Shown piece by piece: positions 27,135-36,134 of a stretch of 60,738 nt of DNA (position 1 is its first letter; each line of letters starts with the position of its first letter). A program made the position numbers and the translations under genes. The notes under the pieces are model-generated. The model saw nothing but the letters and a program-made list of their open reading frames with translations. It ran no database searches and had not been told where the DNA came from. Source of the stretch: an uncultured Muribaculaceae bacterium. GTDB taxonomy: Bacteria > Bacteroidota > Bacteroidia > Bacteroidales > Muribaculaceae. Where the stretch lies: assembly GCA_910586595.1 (NCBI GenBank), contig CAJUJB010000014.1, forward strand, positions 1 to 60,738, in the 5' to 3' direction.

Positions 27135-28031
27135 ATGGCAACATTACGCGAACTCAAAGGCCGAATCGGCTCTGTAGCTTCCTCCGAGAAAATTACCGGA
27201 GCGATGAAGATGATTTCCTCAGCCAAGATGCACAAGGCTGAGGGCGTGCTGCGCCGTTTGCAACCCTTCCGCCAGTGCGTGCAGACGGTAATCGGCAATC
27301 TGCTCTCGTCAGATGCCGCCGTCAGCTCGCCCCTGACGGCGGTTCGACCCGCCATCCGCCACGCCGCCATAGTGGTGCTTGGCAGCGACGACGGCCTCTG
27401 TGGTGCCTACAACGTCAATATTTTCAAAGGCCTCCTCGGTACCATCGAGGAACTCCGCAAGGATGCCGGCGAAGATGTGATGATTGAGATTGTACCTGTA
27501 GGCAAAAAAATGCGCCGCGCCGTAGAAAAAATCATCTCTTCCGACCCGCACCTCTCCTTAGGTGAATGCGGCGACATTGACTCCAAGAGCGACGGAGAAG
27601 CCGTGAAGACATTCGCCCGGAATTTCGAAGAACGATTCCTCTCGGGCGCACTGGACAAAGTCATCCTCCAGTACATGCACTTCTTCTCAGCAGGTAAACA
27701 GCGCCTTGTATCAGACGCCTATCTTCCCATCGCCCAGGAGGCCCTCGCAGGCACCGAGACCCAGAAAAAAGACGGGCGCCCGTATCTGTTCGAGCCTGAT
27801 GCCGCCACAATTTTCGCCACAGTGCTGCCGATGTATCTCCTTTCGGTGATGCAGGAAGCCTTCGCCGAAAACCGCGCCAGCGAACAGGCAGCCCGTGTCA
27901 TGGCAATGCAAAGCGCCAACGACAACGCCCAGAAGCTCCTCGAGCAACTTCAGCTTGAATATAACAAACTGCGCCAGCAAGGCATCACCACCGAGCTGCT
28001 CGACATCGTCGGCGGCCAGGTACGCGACTGA
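27135..28031 (+). CDS. atpG: F1Fo ATP synthase subunit gamma
   Basis: A 298-residue central shaft of the motor. The N-terminal ELKGRIGSVASSEKITGAMKMIS helix and the C-terminal MQSANDNAQKLLEQLQLEYNKLRQ helix form the coiled coil that turns inside alpha3-beta3. GSDDGLCGAYN in the middle marks the Rossmann-like domain. It is the last atp gene; nuoI follows after 63 nt without a terminator. The 87-nt gap before atpG is A-rich and empty. Confidence 0.95.
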   Translation: MATLRELKGRIGSVASSEKITGAMKMISSAKMHKAEGVLRRLQPFRQCVQTVIGNLLSSDAAVSSPLTAVRPAIRHAAIVVLGSDDGLCGAYNVNIFKGLLGTIEELRKDAGEDVMIEIVPVGKKMRRAVEKIISSDPHLSLGECGDIDSKSDGEAVKTFARNFEERFLSGALDKVILQYMHFFSAGKQRLVSDAYLPIAQEALAGTETQKKDGRPYLFEPDAATIFATVLPMYLLSVMQEAFAENRASEQAARVMAMQSANDNAQKLLEQLQLEYNKLRQQGITTELLDIVGGQVRD

Positions 28032-28094
28032 CAAGCCGGCCAGAACTCCATATAAGAAAACAATAAACCAACACTCAATCGAAATATCACATTC

Positions 28095-28721
28095 ATGGGT
28101 AGTGTAAAAGAATACTTTTCATCGTTAGGCACCGGTGTGGCAAGCCTTCTCAAAGGCATGAAAGTGACCGGTAAGGAATTTATCACTCCAAAAATCACGG
28201 AGTGCTATCCCGAAAACCGCCTCACCCACCATCCGGCCCAGCGCTTCCGCGCCGAGCTCAAACTCATCTATGACGCAGAGGGCAACCACAAATGTATTGC
28301 CTGCGGTAACTGCGAGCGCAACTGCCCCAACGGCACAATCACCCTCGAGACCAAGATGGTGACCACCCCGGCAGGTACAAAGAAAAAGAAACTCGACAAT
28401 TACTTCTACGACCTTGGCAGCTGTACATTCTGCCAGCTCTGCGTGAGCAATTGCCCGACCAACGCCATTGACTTCGACAACGACTTCGAGCAGGCCGTTT
28501 TCACCCGCTCAAAACTGGTGAAAAAACTCAACTATCTGCCTGAAAAACCCGAGCCAGAACCAACCCCCGAGGAACTGGCCAAGATCGAGGCAGAACGCCA
28601 GGCCAAAATAGCTGCCGCCAAAGCAGCCGCCGCAGCTAAAAAAGCCGCTGCAGCCGCAGCTGCCGGCGAAGCTCCCGCCGCCCCCAAGGCAGAAGCCGAC
28701 AACAAAGAAGAAAATAAATAA
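28095..28721 (+). CDS. nuoI: NADH-quinone oxidoreductase subunit I with an Ala/Lys-rich tail
   Basis: A 208-residue 8Fe ferredoxin-like subunit of complex I. Two complete [4Fe-4S] motifs carry all eight cysteines: 67, 70, 73, 77 and 110, 113, 116, 120. These wire electrons toward the N2 cluster in NuoB. From about residue 152 the protein continues into a low-complexity tail of Glu/Pro, then Ala/Lys, then acidic residues (about 57 residues) that is absent from ordinary NuoI. The gene resumes the nuo series after the ATP synthase block. Confidence 0.93.
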   Translation: MGSVKEYFSSLGTGVASLLKGMKVTGKEFITPKITECYPENRLTHHPAQRFRAELKLIYDAEGNHKCIACGNCERNCPNGTITLETKMVTTPAGTKKKKLDNYFYDLGSCTFCQLCVSNCPTNAIDFDNDFEQAVFTRSKLVKKLNYLPEKPEPEPTPEELAKIEAERQAKIAAAKAAAAAKKAAAAAAAGEAPAAPKAEADNKEENK

Positions 28722-28729
28722 ACCAATAT

Positions 28730-29242
28730 ATGGAATCAGTAGGAAGTATAATCTTGTACCTTATCGTCGCTCTGTCGATGATAGTCTTCTCAGTGATGGC
28801 CGTAACCACACGCAAGATACTGCGTGCAGCCACCTACCTGCTGTTCACCCTCTTTGCCGCCGCCGTGGCTTACTTCATGCTCGACTATGAGTTCCTCGGT
28901 GCGGTTCAGATTGCGGTGTACGCCGGCGGTATAGTGGTGCTCTTCGTGTTCGCCATCCTTCTTACGAGCCGTCCGGGCGACAACACCGAGCGACTGACCT
29001 CCAAGTCACGCGTACTCGGTGCACTTGCAGCCGTAGCCACCCTGCTTATCGCAGGCTATGCCCTGGTTAGCCGCTGCATGGTGTTCGCATCAAAGCCCGC
29101 AATGGAAGCACCCGATATGGAGGCTTTAGGCACCGCCCTTCTTGGCACCGGCGCCGGCCAGTATCTGCTGCCCTTCGAGGCAGTGAGCGTGCTGCTGCTC
29201 GCATGTATAATCGGTGGCGTTGTAGTTGCCCGTAAACGTTGA
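28730..29242 (+). CDS. nuoJ: NADH-quinone oxidoreductase subunit J
   Basis: A 170-residue membrane subunit with five predicted helices. The conserved YAGGIVVLFVFAILL helix (about 62-78) contains the flexible pi-bulge region that links the quinone site to proton pumping. It starts eight nucleotides after nuoI. NuoJ is usually a little variable at the C-terminus, as here. Confidence 0.93.
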   Translation: MESVGSIILYLIVALSMIVFSVMAVTTRKILRAATYLLFTLFAAAVAYFMLDYEFLGAVQIAVYAGGIVVLFVFAILLTSRPGDNTERLTSKSRVLGALAAVATLLIAGYALVSRCMVFASKPAMEAPDMEALGTALLGTGAGQYLLPFEAVSVLLLACIIGGVVVARKR

Positions 29243-29247
29243 AAGCT

Positions 29248-29559
29248 ATGGAAATAACCGCTATTTACTACCTCATTCCCGCACTGGTGATGTTCTGCTG
29301 CGGGGTCTACGGCTTCATCACACGCAAGAACATGATCGCCATGCTGATCTCGCTTGAGCTTATGCTCAATGCGGTCGACATCAACTTTGTGGTCTTCAAC
29401 CGCTTCCTCTATCCCGAGCAGATGGAGGGCATGTTCTTCACCCTCTTCGCCATCGCCATCGCAGCAGCAGAGACAGCTCTTGCGATTGCCATCATCATCA
29501 ACATTTTCCGAGCCGCCAAGAACATCGACGTGCGCTCGCTTAACGAAATGAAATTCTAA
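29248..29559 (+). CDS. nuoK: NADH-quinone oxidoreductase subunit K
   Basis: A 103-residue antiporter-like membrane subunit with three helices. Both buried glutamates expected for proton transfer are visible, in LISLELMLNAV and in AAAETALA. The frame opens at a TTG at 29239 that overlaps nuoJ; ATG 29248, five nucleotides after the nuoJ stop, gives the usual NuoK start. Confidence 0.94.
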   Translation: MEITAIYYLIPALVMFCCGVYGFITRKNMIAMLISLELMLNAVDINFVVFNRFLYPEQMEGMFFTLFAIAIAAAETALAIAIIINIFRAAKNIDVRSLNEMKF

Positions 29560-29564
29560 GCGCC

Positions 29565-31574
29565 ATGGAAGTGACAATTCCTATCCTGATACTTGCCATA
29601 CCGCTGTTTATGTTCCTTCTTCTTGGCCTCTGCGGCATGAAGATGAGCCATAAGCTCGCAGGTACACTCGGCACACTCGGCATGGGCACCGTCCTGGTGC
29701 TATCGTACCTCACCGCCTTCAAGTATTTCTTCAGCGGTGCGCCCGAATTTATCAACGCTGCCGGCGAACGCCTCCAGTATCTCGTCTTCGACCAGACCTG
29801 GCTCCAGTTCTACGACAAACTCGCAATCAAACTGGGCTTCCTTCTGGATCCCATCTCGGCCATGATGCTCGTGGTCATCACCACCATCTCGTTCATGGTT
29901 CACCTCTACTCCATGGGGTACATGCGCGACCATCACGGCGTATATGAACACGGCTTCCAGCGTTTCTACGCATTCCTGTCGCTGTTCAGCTTCTCGATGC
30001 TCGGCCTTGTTGTGGCCACCAACATCTTCCAGATGTATATCTTCTGGGAGCTCGTGGGTGCCTCTTCATACCTGCTCATCGGTTTCTACTACGTAAAACC
30101 CTCGGCAGTATCGGCATCGAAGAAGGCATTTATCGTTACCCGCTTCGCCGACCTCGGCTTCCTTATCGGTATCCTCGTGCTGTCGTTCTATACCGGCACC
30201 TTCAATTTCACCGAGCTCACCTCTGTGCCTGTTGAAGGCATCGCAGGTGTTACCCAGGTCAACGAAGGCACCGCAGCCGCAGTACGCAGCATCTTCGAGA
30301 ACAGCGCAGCCCCGATGTTCATGGGCGCATCAGTCCTCACCTGGGCTCTGGTGCTCATCTTCATGGGCGGTATGGGTAAATCAGCTATGATGCCCCTCCA
30401 CATCTGGCTCCCCGATGCTATGGAAGGCCCGACCCCTGTATCAGCACTTATCCACGCAGCTACCATGGTTGTGGCCGGTGTATATCTTGTAGCCCGCCTC
30501 TTCCCCCTCTACCTCATGGAAGAGTCAGCCCTGGAGATTATCACCGTCGTAGGTGCCCTGACAGCCTTCTACGCAGCGATGGTTGCCTGTGTGCAGGTCG
30601 ACATCAAGCGCGTACTTGCCTTCTCAACCATCTCTCAGATTGCCTTCATGATGGTGTCGCTCGGCGTTGCCCGTCCTGAAGTACACGAAGGTCTCGGCTA
30701 CATGGCGTCGATGTTCCACCTCTTCACCCACGCAATGTTCAAGGCCCTCCTCTTCCTCGGTGCCGGTGCCCTCATCCACGCAATCGGATCGAACGACTAC
30801 ACCGCCATGCACGGCCTCCGCAAATACATGCCTATCACCCACTGGACATTCCTTATCGGCTGTCTTGCCATCGCCGGTATCATTCCCTTCTCAGGCTTCT
30901 TCTCGAAAGACGAAATCCTGAGCAGCTGCGTAGGCTATAGCTGGGTTGCATATGCATGGATGTCGCTCGTCGCCGGTATGACCGCCTTCTATATGTTCCG
31001 TCTCTACTACCTCATCTTCTGGTGGAAAGACCACAAAGTACATGAAGGCCACCACGCACCCCACGACCAGCCCTGGACCATGAGCCTGCCTCTGATCATC
31101 CTCGCAGCCGTATCTTGCGTAGCCGGGTTCATCCCCTTCGGCAACCTCGTGACCTGGAACGGTCATCCCTACGATTTCATGGCACACTTCGACTGGAGCG
31201 TAGCCACCGTGAGCCTCATCATCGCACTGCTTGGCATCGGCCTCGCAACTGTGATGTACCGCAAAGAGAACGCCCTCCCCGAGAAATTCCGCAATGCCCT
31301 CCCCGCTCTGTGGACATGGTGTTACCACCGTTTCTACTGGGACGAACTCTACATGTTCATCACACACAAAATCATATTCAACAGCATCTGCCGTCCTCTT
31401 GCATGGTTTGACCGCCATATCATCGACGGAACGATGGACTCCTTCGCCACTGTTACCAACAAGGCGTCGGACGCAATCAAGCCCCTGCAGTCTGGCCAGA
31501 TCCAGATGTACGTATGGTACTATCTGGTAGGCGCACTCGCCCTCGGCTTCATCACGGTGCTCTGCCTGATCTGA
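29565..31574 (+). CDS. nuoL: NADH-quinone oxidoreductase subunit L
   Basis: A 669-residue, largest antiporter-like subunit, at the far end of the membrane arm. About 14 conserved helices carry the signatures FFWELVGASSYLLIGFY, PLHIWLPDAMEGPTPVSALIHAATMV and HLFTHAMFKALLFLGAG with pump-site Lys, Glu and His residues. The C-terminal extension of about 150 residues forms the lateral helix and an anchoring helix. It is typical in length for the phylum. Confidence 0.96.
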   Translation: MEVTIPILILAIPLFMFLLLGLCGMKMSHKLAGTLGTLGMGTVLVLSYLTAFKYFFSGAPEFINAAGERLQYLVFDQTWLQFYDKLAIKLGFLLDPISAMMLVVITTISFMVHLYSMGYMRDHHGVYEHGFQRFYAFLSLFSFSMLGLVVATNIFQMYIFWELVGASSYLLIGFYYVKPSAVSASKKAFIVTRFADLGFLIGILVLSFYTGTFNFTELTSVPVEGIAGVTQVNEGTAAAVRSIFENSAAPMFMGASVLTWALVLIFMGGMGKSAMMPLHIWLPDAMEGPTPVSALIHAATMVVAGVYLVARLFPLYLMEESALEIITVVGALTAFYAAMVACVQVDIKRVLAFSTISQIAFMMVSLGVARPEVHEGLGYMASMFHLFTHAMFKALLFLGAGALIHAIGSNDYTAMHGLRKYMPITHWTFLIGCLAIAGIIPFSGFFSKDEILSSCVGYSWVAYAWMSLVAGMTAFYMFRLYYLIFWWKDHKVHEGHHAPHDQPWTMSLPLIILAAVSCVAGFIPFGNLVTWNGHPYDFMAHFDWSVATVSLIIALLGIGLATVMYRKENALPEKFRNALPALWTWCYHRFYWDELYMFITHKIIFNSICRPLAWFDRHIIDGTMDSFATVTNKASDAIKPLQSGQIQMYVWYYLVGALALGFITVLCLI

Positions 31575-31616
31575 TTTATAACCAACGGTGCAAACACATA
31601 AAATCAGTAACTCACG

Positions 31617-33143
31617 ATGTTTTCAAATATATTAATCTACTTTGTAGTCATCCCGCTGCTGATGCTCGCGGGTACAGGCTTGTGCCGCAACATCCGGCAG
31701 ATCCGTGCCGTGGCCGTTGTAGGCTCCACAGCCCTCATCGCCCTCTCGGTGGTGCTACTGCTGCAATATCTTGACCTCCGCGCGGCCGGTGAGACAGCCC
31801 CGATGCTCTTCACCGACTCGTGGACATGGTTCGAGCCGCTCCATATCAACCTCGCAGTTGGTGTCGACGGCATCTCAATCGCGATGCTCCTCCTCTCTTC
31901 AGTGATTCTCTTCACAGGTTCATTCGCTTCGTGGACCATCGCCCAGCCCAAGGAGTTCTTCCTCTGGCTTATCCTTCTCTCGACCGGTGTATTCGGCTTC
32001 TTTATCTCGGTAGACCTCTTCACGATGTTCATGTTCTACGAGGTGGCACTTATCCCTATGTACCTTCTCATCGGTGTATGGGGCTCAGGCCGCAAGAACT
32101 ACTCCGCGATGAAGCTCACCCTTATGCTGATGGGTGGCTCGGCATTCCTCATGCTCGGCCTCATCGGTATCTATTACCACTCGGCACCCGCCGGCGAGCC
32201 CCTTACCTGGAACATTCTTGAAATTGCCGCCCACGACGCAATCCCCCACGGCTGGCAGTCGTTCCTCTTCCCGATGACCTTCGTTGGTTTCGGCGTGCTC
32301 GGCGCTATGTTCCCCTTCCACACCTGGAGCCCCGACGGCCACGCGTCAGCCCCGACAGCTGTGTCGATGCTTCACGCAGGCGTGCTTATGAAGCTCGGTG
32401 GTTACGGATGCTTCCGTGTAGCCATCTACCTCATGCCCTACGCCGCTCAGGAACTCGCATGGATCTTCCTCATCCTTACCGGCACCTCGGTAGTATACGG
32501 TGCGTTCTGCGCATGCGTCAAGACCGACCTCAAGTACATCAATGCCTACTCATCAGTATCTCACTGCGGCCTGGTGCTCTTCGCCATCCTGATGCTTAAC
32601 ACCACCGCAATGACCGGCGCCATCATGCAGATGCTCTCGCACGGTCTTATGACAGCCCTCTTCTTCGCCCTCATCGGTATGATCTACGGCCGTACACACA
32701 CCCGCGAGATTACCCAGATGGGCGGTATGATGCAGATTCTCCCCTACCTCTCGGTATGCTACGTCATTGCAGGTTTCGCATCGCTCGGTCTTCCCGGCCT
32801 CAGCGGTTTCGTAGCTGAAATGACCATCTTCGTCGGTTCGTTCGAAGCCGGTATGGCCAACTACCTCAGCGGCGCAGGTTCGCTCCGCCTGGTATTCACC
32901 ATCATCGCCTGCTGCTCGATCGTAATCACCGCGGTCTACATCCTCCGCGTTGTGGGCAAGCTCCTCCTCGGCCCGGTCTATGACGACCACCACCGCACGC
33001 TCACCGACGCCACCTGGTGGGAACGCCTCTCTACCGCAGCCCTCATCCTCTGCGTGGCTGCCATAGGTTGCTTCCCCAATTTCTTCGCCAACTTGATCAA
33101 AACAACCTTCACTCCCGAGATCTTCGCGGTTCTCGGCATGTAA
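31617..33143 (+). CDS. nuoM: NADH-quinone oxidoreductase subunit M
   Basis: A 508-residue antiporter-like subunit with about 14 helices. The MFMFYEVALIPMYLLIGVWG helix and PFHTWSPDGHASAPTAVSMLHAGVLMKLGGYG are hallmarks, with the pump-site Glu and Lys in place. It lies 42 nt after nuoL in the same run. Confidence 0.96.
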   Translation: MFSNILIYFVVIPLLMLAGTGLCRNIRQIRAVAVVGSTALIALSVVLLLQYLDLRAAGETAPMLFTDSWTWFEPLHINLAVGVDGISIAMLLLSSVILFTGSFASWTIAQPKEFFLWLILLSTGVFGFFISVDLFTMFMFYEVALIPMYLLIGVWGSGRKNYSAMKLTLMLMGGSAFLMLGLIGIYYHSAPAGEPLTWNILEIAAHDAIPHGWQSFLFPMTFVGFGVLGAMFPFHTWSPDGHASAPTAVSMLHAGVLMKLGGYGCFRVAIYLMPYAAQELAWIFLILTGTSVVYGAFCACVKTDLKYINAYSSVSHCGLVLFAILMLNTTAMTGAIMQMLSHGLMTALFFALIGMIYGRTHTREITQMGGMMQILPYLSVCYVIAGFASLGLPGLSGFVAEMTIFVGSFEAGMANYLSGAGSLRLVFTIIACCSIVITAVYILRVVGKLLLGPVYDDHHRTLTDATWWERLSTAALILCVAAIGCFPNFFANLIKTTFTPEIFAVLGM

Positions 33144-33164
33144 ACCCCTTCAGGAATAATTGCA

Positions 33165-34643
33165 ATGGATTACTCACAATTTTTAGCTATGAAGCAAGAG
33201 ATTGCCATTCTGGTGGTCTTCCTGCTGGTATTCCTCTACGATACCTTCATGCCGAAATCGACGCAGAAAGGGCTGCCCGCCTTCGCCGCCGTGCTGACGC
33301 TCATCGTCACAGCCGCCGGCTTCTGCAGCTGCTGCCTCGGCTCGGCAAGCAATATGGTAGCCTTCTCAGGCATGTATGAAACCTCTCCCGTTATCGCCGC
33401 CATCAAAGGCATCCTCAATGTAGGTGTGGTGATCGTCCTCATCCAATCGATCAAATGGTCGAACGGCGAAGGCATGATCATGCGCCGCGGCGAGTTCTAC
33501 GAGCTTCTGCTGGTCACCCTCTTCGGCATGTACCTCATGATTTCGGCCCGTCATTTCCTTCTGTTCATCATCGGCCTCGAAAGCGCCTCTCTGCCTCTGG
33601 CAGCTATGGTCGCCCTCGACAAGAACCGCTACGAAAGCCATGAAGCCGCTGTGAAATACATCCTCACCGCCGTATTCTCTTCGGCAGTGTTCATGATGGG
33701 TCTGTCGTTTGTGTACGGTCTTACCGGCTCACTCTACTTCGAGAATATCTACTACGCCCTCACCGGCCAGCTCAATGTGATGCTCGTCATCGCGGTAGCC
33801 TTCGTTATCTCCGGCATCGGCTTCAAGCTCTCGCTCGTACCCTTCCACCTCTGGACTGCCGACGTTTACCAAGGCGCCCCCACTTCGGTCACCTCTTACC
33901 TTTCGGTAATCTCGAAGGGTGCCGCAGCCTTCGCCTTCCTCGTTGTGATGGCTCAAGTATTCGGCTCGCTCTACAGCCAGGTATGGGAGTGGATGCTCTA
34001 CGCTCTGATTATTCTCACCATCACCGTAGGTAACCTCTTCGCCATCCGCCAGCGCAACATGAAGCGTTTCCTCGCCTTCTCCTCTATCTCGCAGGCCGGC
34101 TACATCATGCTCGGTGTGATTGCCTTCAACGCCATGGGCATGGCAGCCCTGATGTACTACATCCTCGTGTACATCTTCTCCAACCTCGCAGCCTTCGGCG
34201 TGATCGGCGCAATCGAGAATGCCACCGGCAAAGTATCGATGGACGACTACCGCGGCCTCTATCGCACCAACCCCCGTCTGTCGGTAGCCATGATGCTGGC
34301 AATGTTCTCACTGGCCGGTATTCCTCCCTTCGCAGGCTTCTTCTCGAAGTTCTTCATCTTCACCGGAGCCATCAACCAGGGCAGCGTGGCCATCTACGTT
34401 CTCGTGCTCATCGCACTTATCAACACCATCATCTCGCTCTACTACTACCTCCTTGTTGTGAAGGCAATGTTTATCAGCGAAGACGAATGCGTGATTCCCA
34501 GCTTCCGCAGCTCATGCAGCGAGCGCCTTGGCCTCTGGATCACCGTTGCAGGTATCCTCGGTCTCGGTATCGTAAGCTTCTTCTACAGCAGCTTGCTCAA
34601 CATCGCCGCCGACAGCTCCATCAACATGTACTTCATAGGCTAA
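33165..34643 (+). CDS. nuoN: NADH-quinone oxidoreductase subunit N
   Basis: A 492-residue, third antiporter-like subunit and last gene of the series. LFIIGLESASLPLAAMVA, PFHLWTADVYQGAPTSVTSYLSVISKGAA and the Lys-bearing central helix identify it. The N-terminus starts 21 nt after nuoM. A strong hairpin follows 23 nt after the stop. Confidence 0.95.
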   Translation: MDYSQFLAMKQEIAILVVFLLVFLYDTFMPKSTQKGLPAFAAVLTLIVTAAGFCSCCLGSASNMVAFSGMYETSPVIAAIKGILNVGVVIVLIQSIKWSNGEGMIMRRGEFYELLLVTLFGMYLMISARHFLLFIIGLESASLPLAAMVALDKNRYESHEAAVKYILTAVFSSAVFMMGLSFVYGLTGSLYFENIYYALTGQLNVMLVIAVAFVISGIGFKLSLVPFHLWTADVYQGAPTSVTSYLSVISKGAAAFAFLVVMAQVFGSLYSQVWEWMLYALIILTITVGNLFAIRQRNMKRFLAFSSISQAGYIMLGVIAFNAMGMAALMYYILVYIFSNLAAFGVIGAIENATGKVSMDDYRGLYRTNPRLSVAMMLAMFSLAGIPPFAGFFSKFFIFTGAINQGSVAIYVLVLIALINTIISLYYYLLVVKAMFISEDECVIPSFRSSCSERLGLWITVAGILGLGIVSFFYSSLLNIAADSSINMYFIG

Positions 34644-34665
34644 TCAGGCCTACAAGATACACAGG

Positions 34666-34701
34666 CAATCGCCGTCATGCATTTCAGCGTGACGGCGATT
34701 G
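34666..34701. terminator. Bidirectional terminator at the end of the nuo-atp run
   Basis: A perfect 12-bp stem (34666-34677 with 34690-34701) with a 12-nt loop sits between nuoN and the convergent CNNM/CBS gene, whose stop codon falls inside the hairpin. TTGTTCTG follows on the plus side. Confidence 0.75.
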
Positions 34702-35969
34702 TTGTTCTGTGACCAGAATCTTCCTTATCTTAGCCCCGTCGATTTCCGCCACACGGAAGCAGAGATTCTCCCAGCAATAGCTCTGACCACGCGCAGGCAC
34801 ACTCTTCAATTCATCGAGCAGAAACCCGCCTACCGACGAGTAAGAACTTGGCCGGAACCGGTCAGAAAGGTTGAAATACCGTAGAAAATCGTAGAACGGC
34901 ATCGAAGCATCGACCAACCATGCTTTACCCGACGGCAATGCGACAACCGGTGAAGAGACTGCATCATCGGGCAATTCGCCTACAAGCCCATCTAGAATAT
35001 CTGCCGGGGTGAACACACCCGCCAGGTCGCCGAACTCATCGCACACAAGGGCAAAATGGACGGCCGAACATTTCATCTTCTCCAGGGCATCATACACACT
35101 CATTGACTCAGGAAAATATACCGGCTCATGCACAACGTTCCGCAATGAAAATCCGGGATTGCCGAGTGTGAGTATAAGATCTTTCAGCGACACCACCCCG
35201 CACACCGATTTTCGAGACGAATCACAGTAGACCGGATATGAGTTATGGAGGTCAGCCGAGAGGCATTCCCTTACAGCCGCAGAGTCCATATCGAGTGTCA
35301 GTGCCCCGACCTCGGATTTAGGCGTCATTATGGCAGATACCTTAAGATCGCCAAGCACCAGAGCCCGCTCCATTATATCCTGCTCAATGCGCCTCACCTC
35401 ACCCGCCTCGGCGCCATCGTTGATTATCGACTTTATCTCATCTTCGGTAACAGGGTTAGACTGCCGATGAAGTCCGAGCAAACGCGTCAGCACGCCAGTT
35501 GATTTCGACAGGAGCCACACCGCCGGCATTGCAACCACCGACAGGAGGTACATCGGTCGGGCTACCAGTTTAGCGACAGTATTGGCAGCCGACAGCCCGA
35601 TACGCTTCGGCACAAGCTCGCCAATCACTATCGAGAGATAGGTCACTATAACCACAATCGAGACCTGCCCACCATGCGGGCAACCCCCGGAGCGAGGCCT
35701 GCACTATGCAGCCACTGACCAACCTCGTCGGCCAAAGCGGCCCCAGAAAATATACCAGTAAGAATGCCGATCAAGGTGATGCCGATCTGAACCGTCGACA
35801 GAAACCTGTCAGGATCATCGGCAAGCTTCAATGCCGTCTTCGCACCCCGGCTTCCATCTTTGGCATCGGCCGAGAGACGCGATTTGCGTGCGGAGACCAG
35901 CGCGATTTCCGCCATTGAGAAGACACCGTTGAGAAGTATAAGCAATAGTATGATAAATATGTCATCCAT
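34684..35969 (-). pseudogene. CNNM/CBS-domain (CorC/hemolysin-like) membrane protein, frameshifted
   Basis: Two frames join into one 428-residue family member. Residues 1-100 or so (from ATG 35969, MDDIFIILLLILLNG, then STVQIGITLIGILTGIFSGA) form the CNNM membrane domain. After ARMVG the frame shifts, and the rest (VIVTYLSIVIGELVPKRIGL, two CBS domains with IMTPKSEV and FALVCDEFGDLAGV, and a C-terminal CorC domain) continues in another frame to 34684. One missing C in the CCTGCCC stretch at 35664-35670 would restore it. The family is linked to Mg2+/Co2+ efflux. This could be a sequencing error or a recent null allele; everything else in the gene is intact. Confidence 0.75.
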
Positions 35970-36134
35970 AGTCTGGGTCAGTTGAAACGCTTCATAATTA
36001 ATCAACACAGCGGGCGCCATCTTGGTTTGAACACGGGTCTGCCGGTCGGCAATGTTGGCCTATTGGTCGACAGACGCTGAACCAGTGCCACACCGAAAGT
36101 GTTTTCAAACAAAAGGTTTAAAAAAGATTGTCTT

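Noticed and set aside
21143..28031. ATP synthase block as an assembly chimera
   Set aside because: Both junctions have normal intergenic spacing, no duplicated sequence, and the same base composition and codon use on both sides; the claim still deserves a read-level check.
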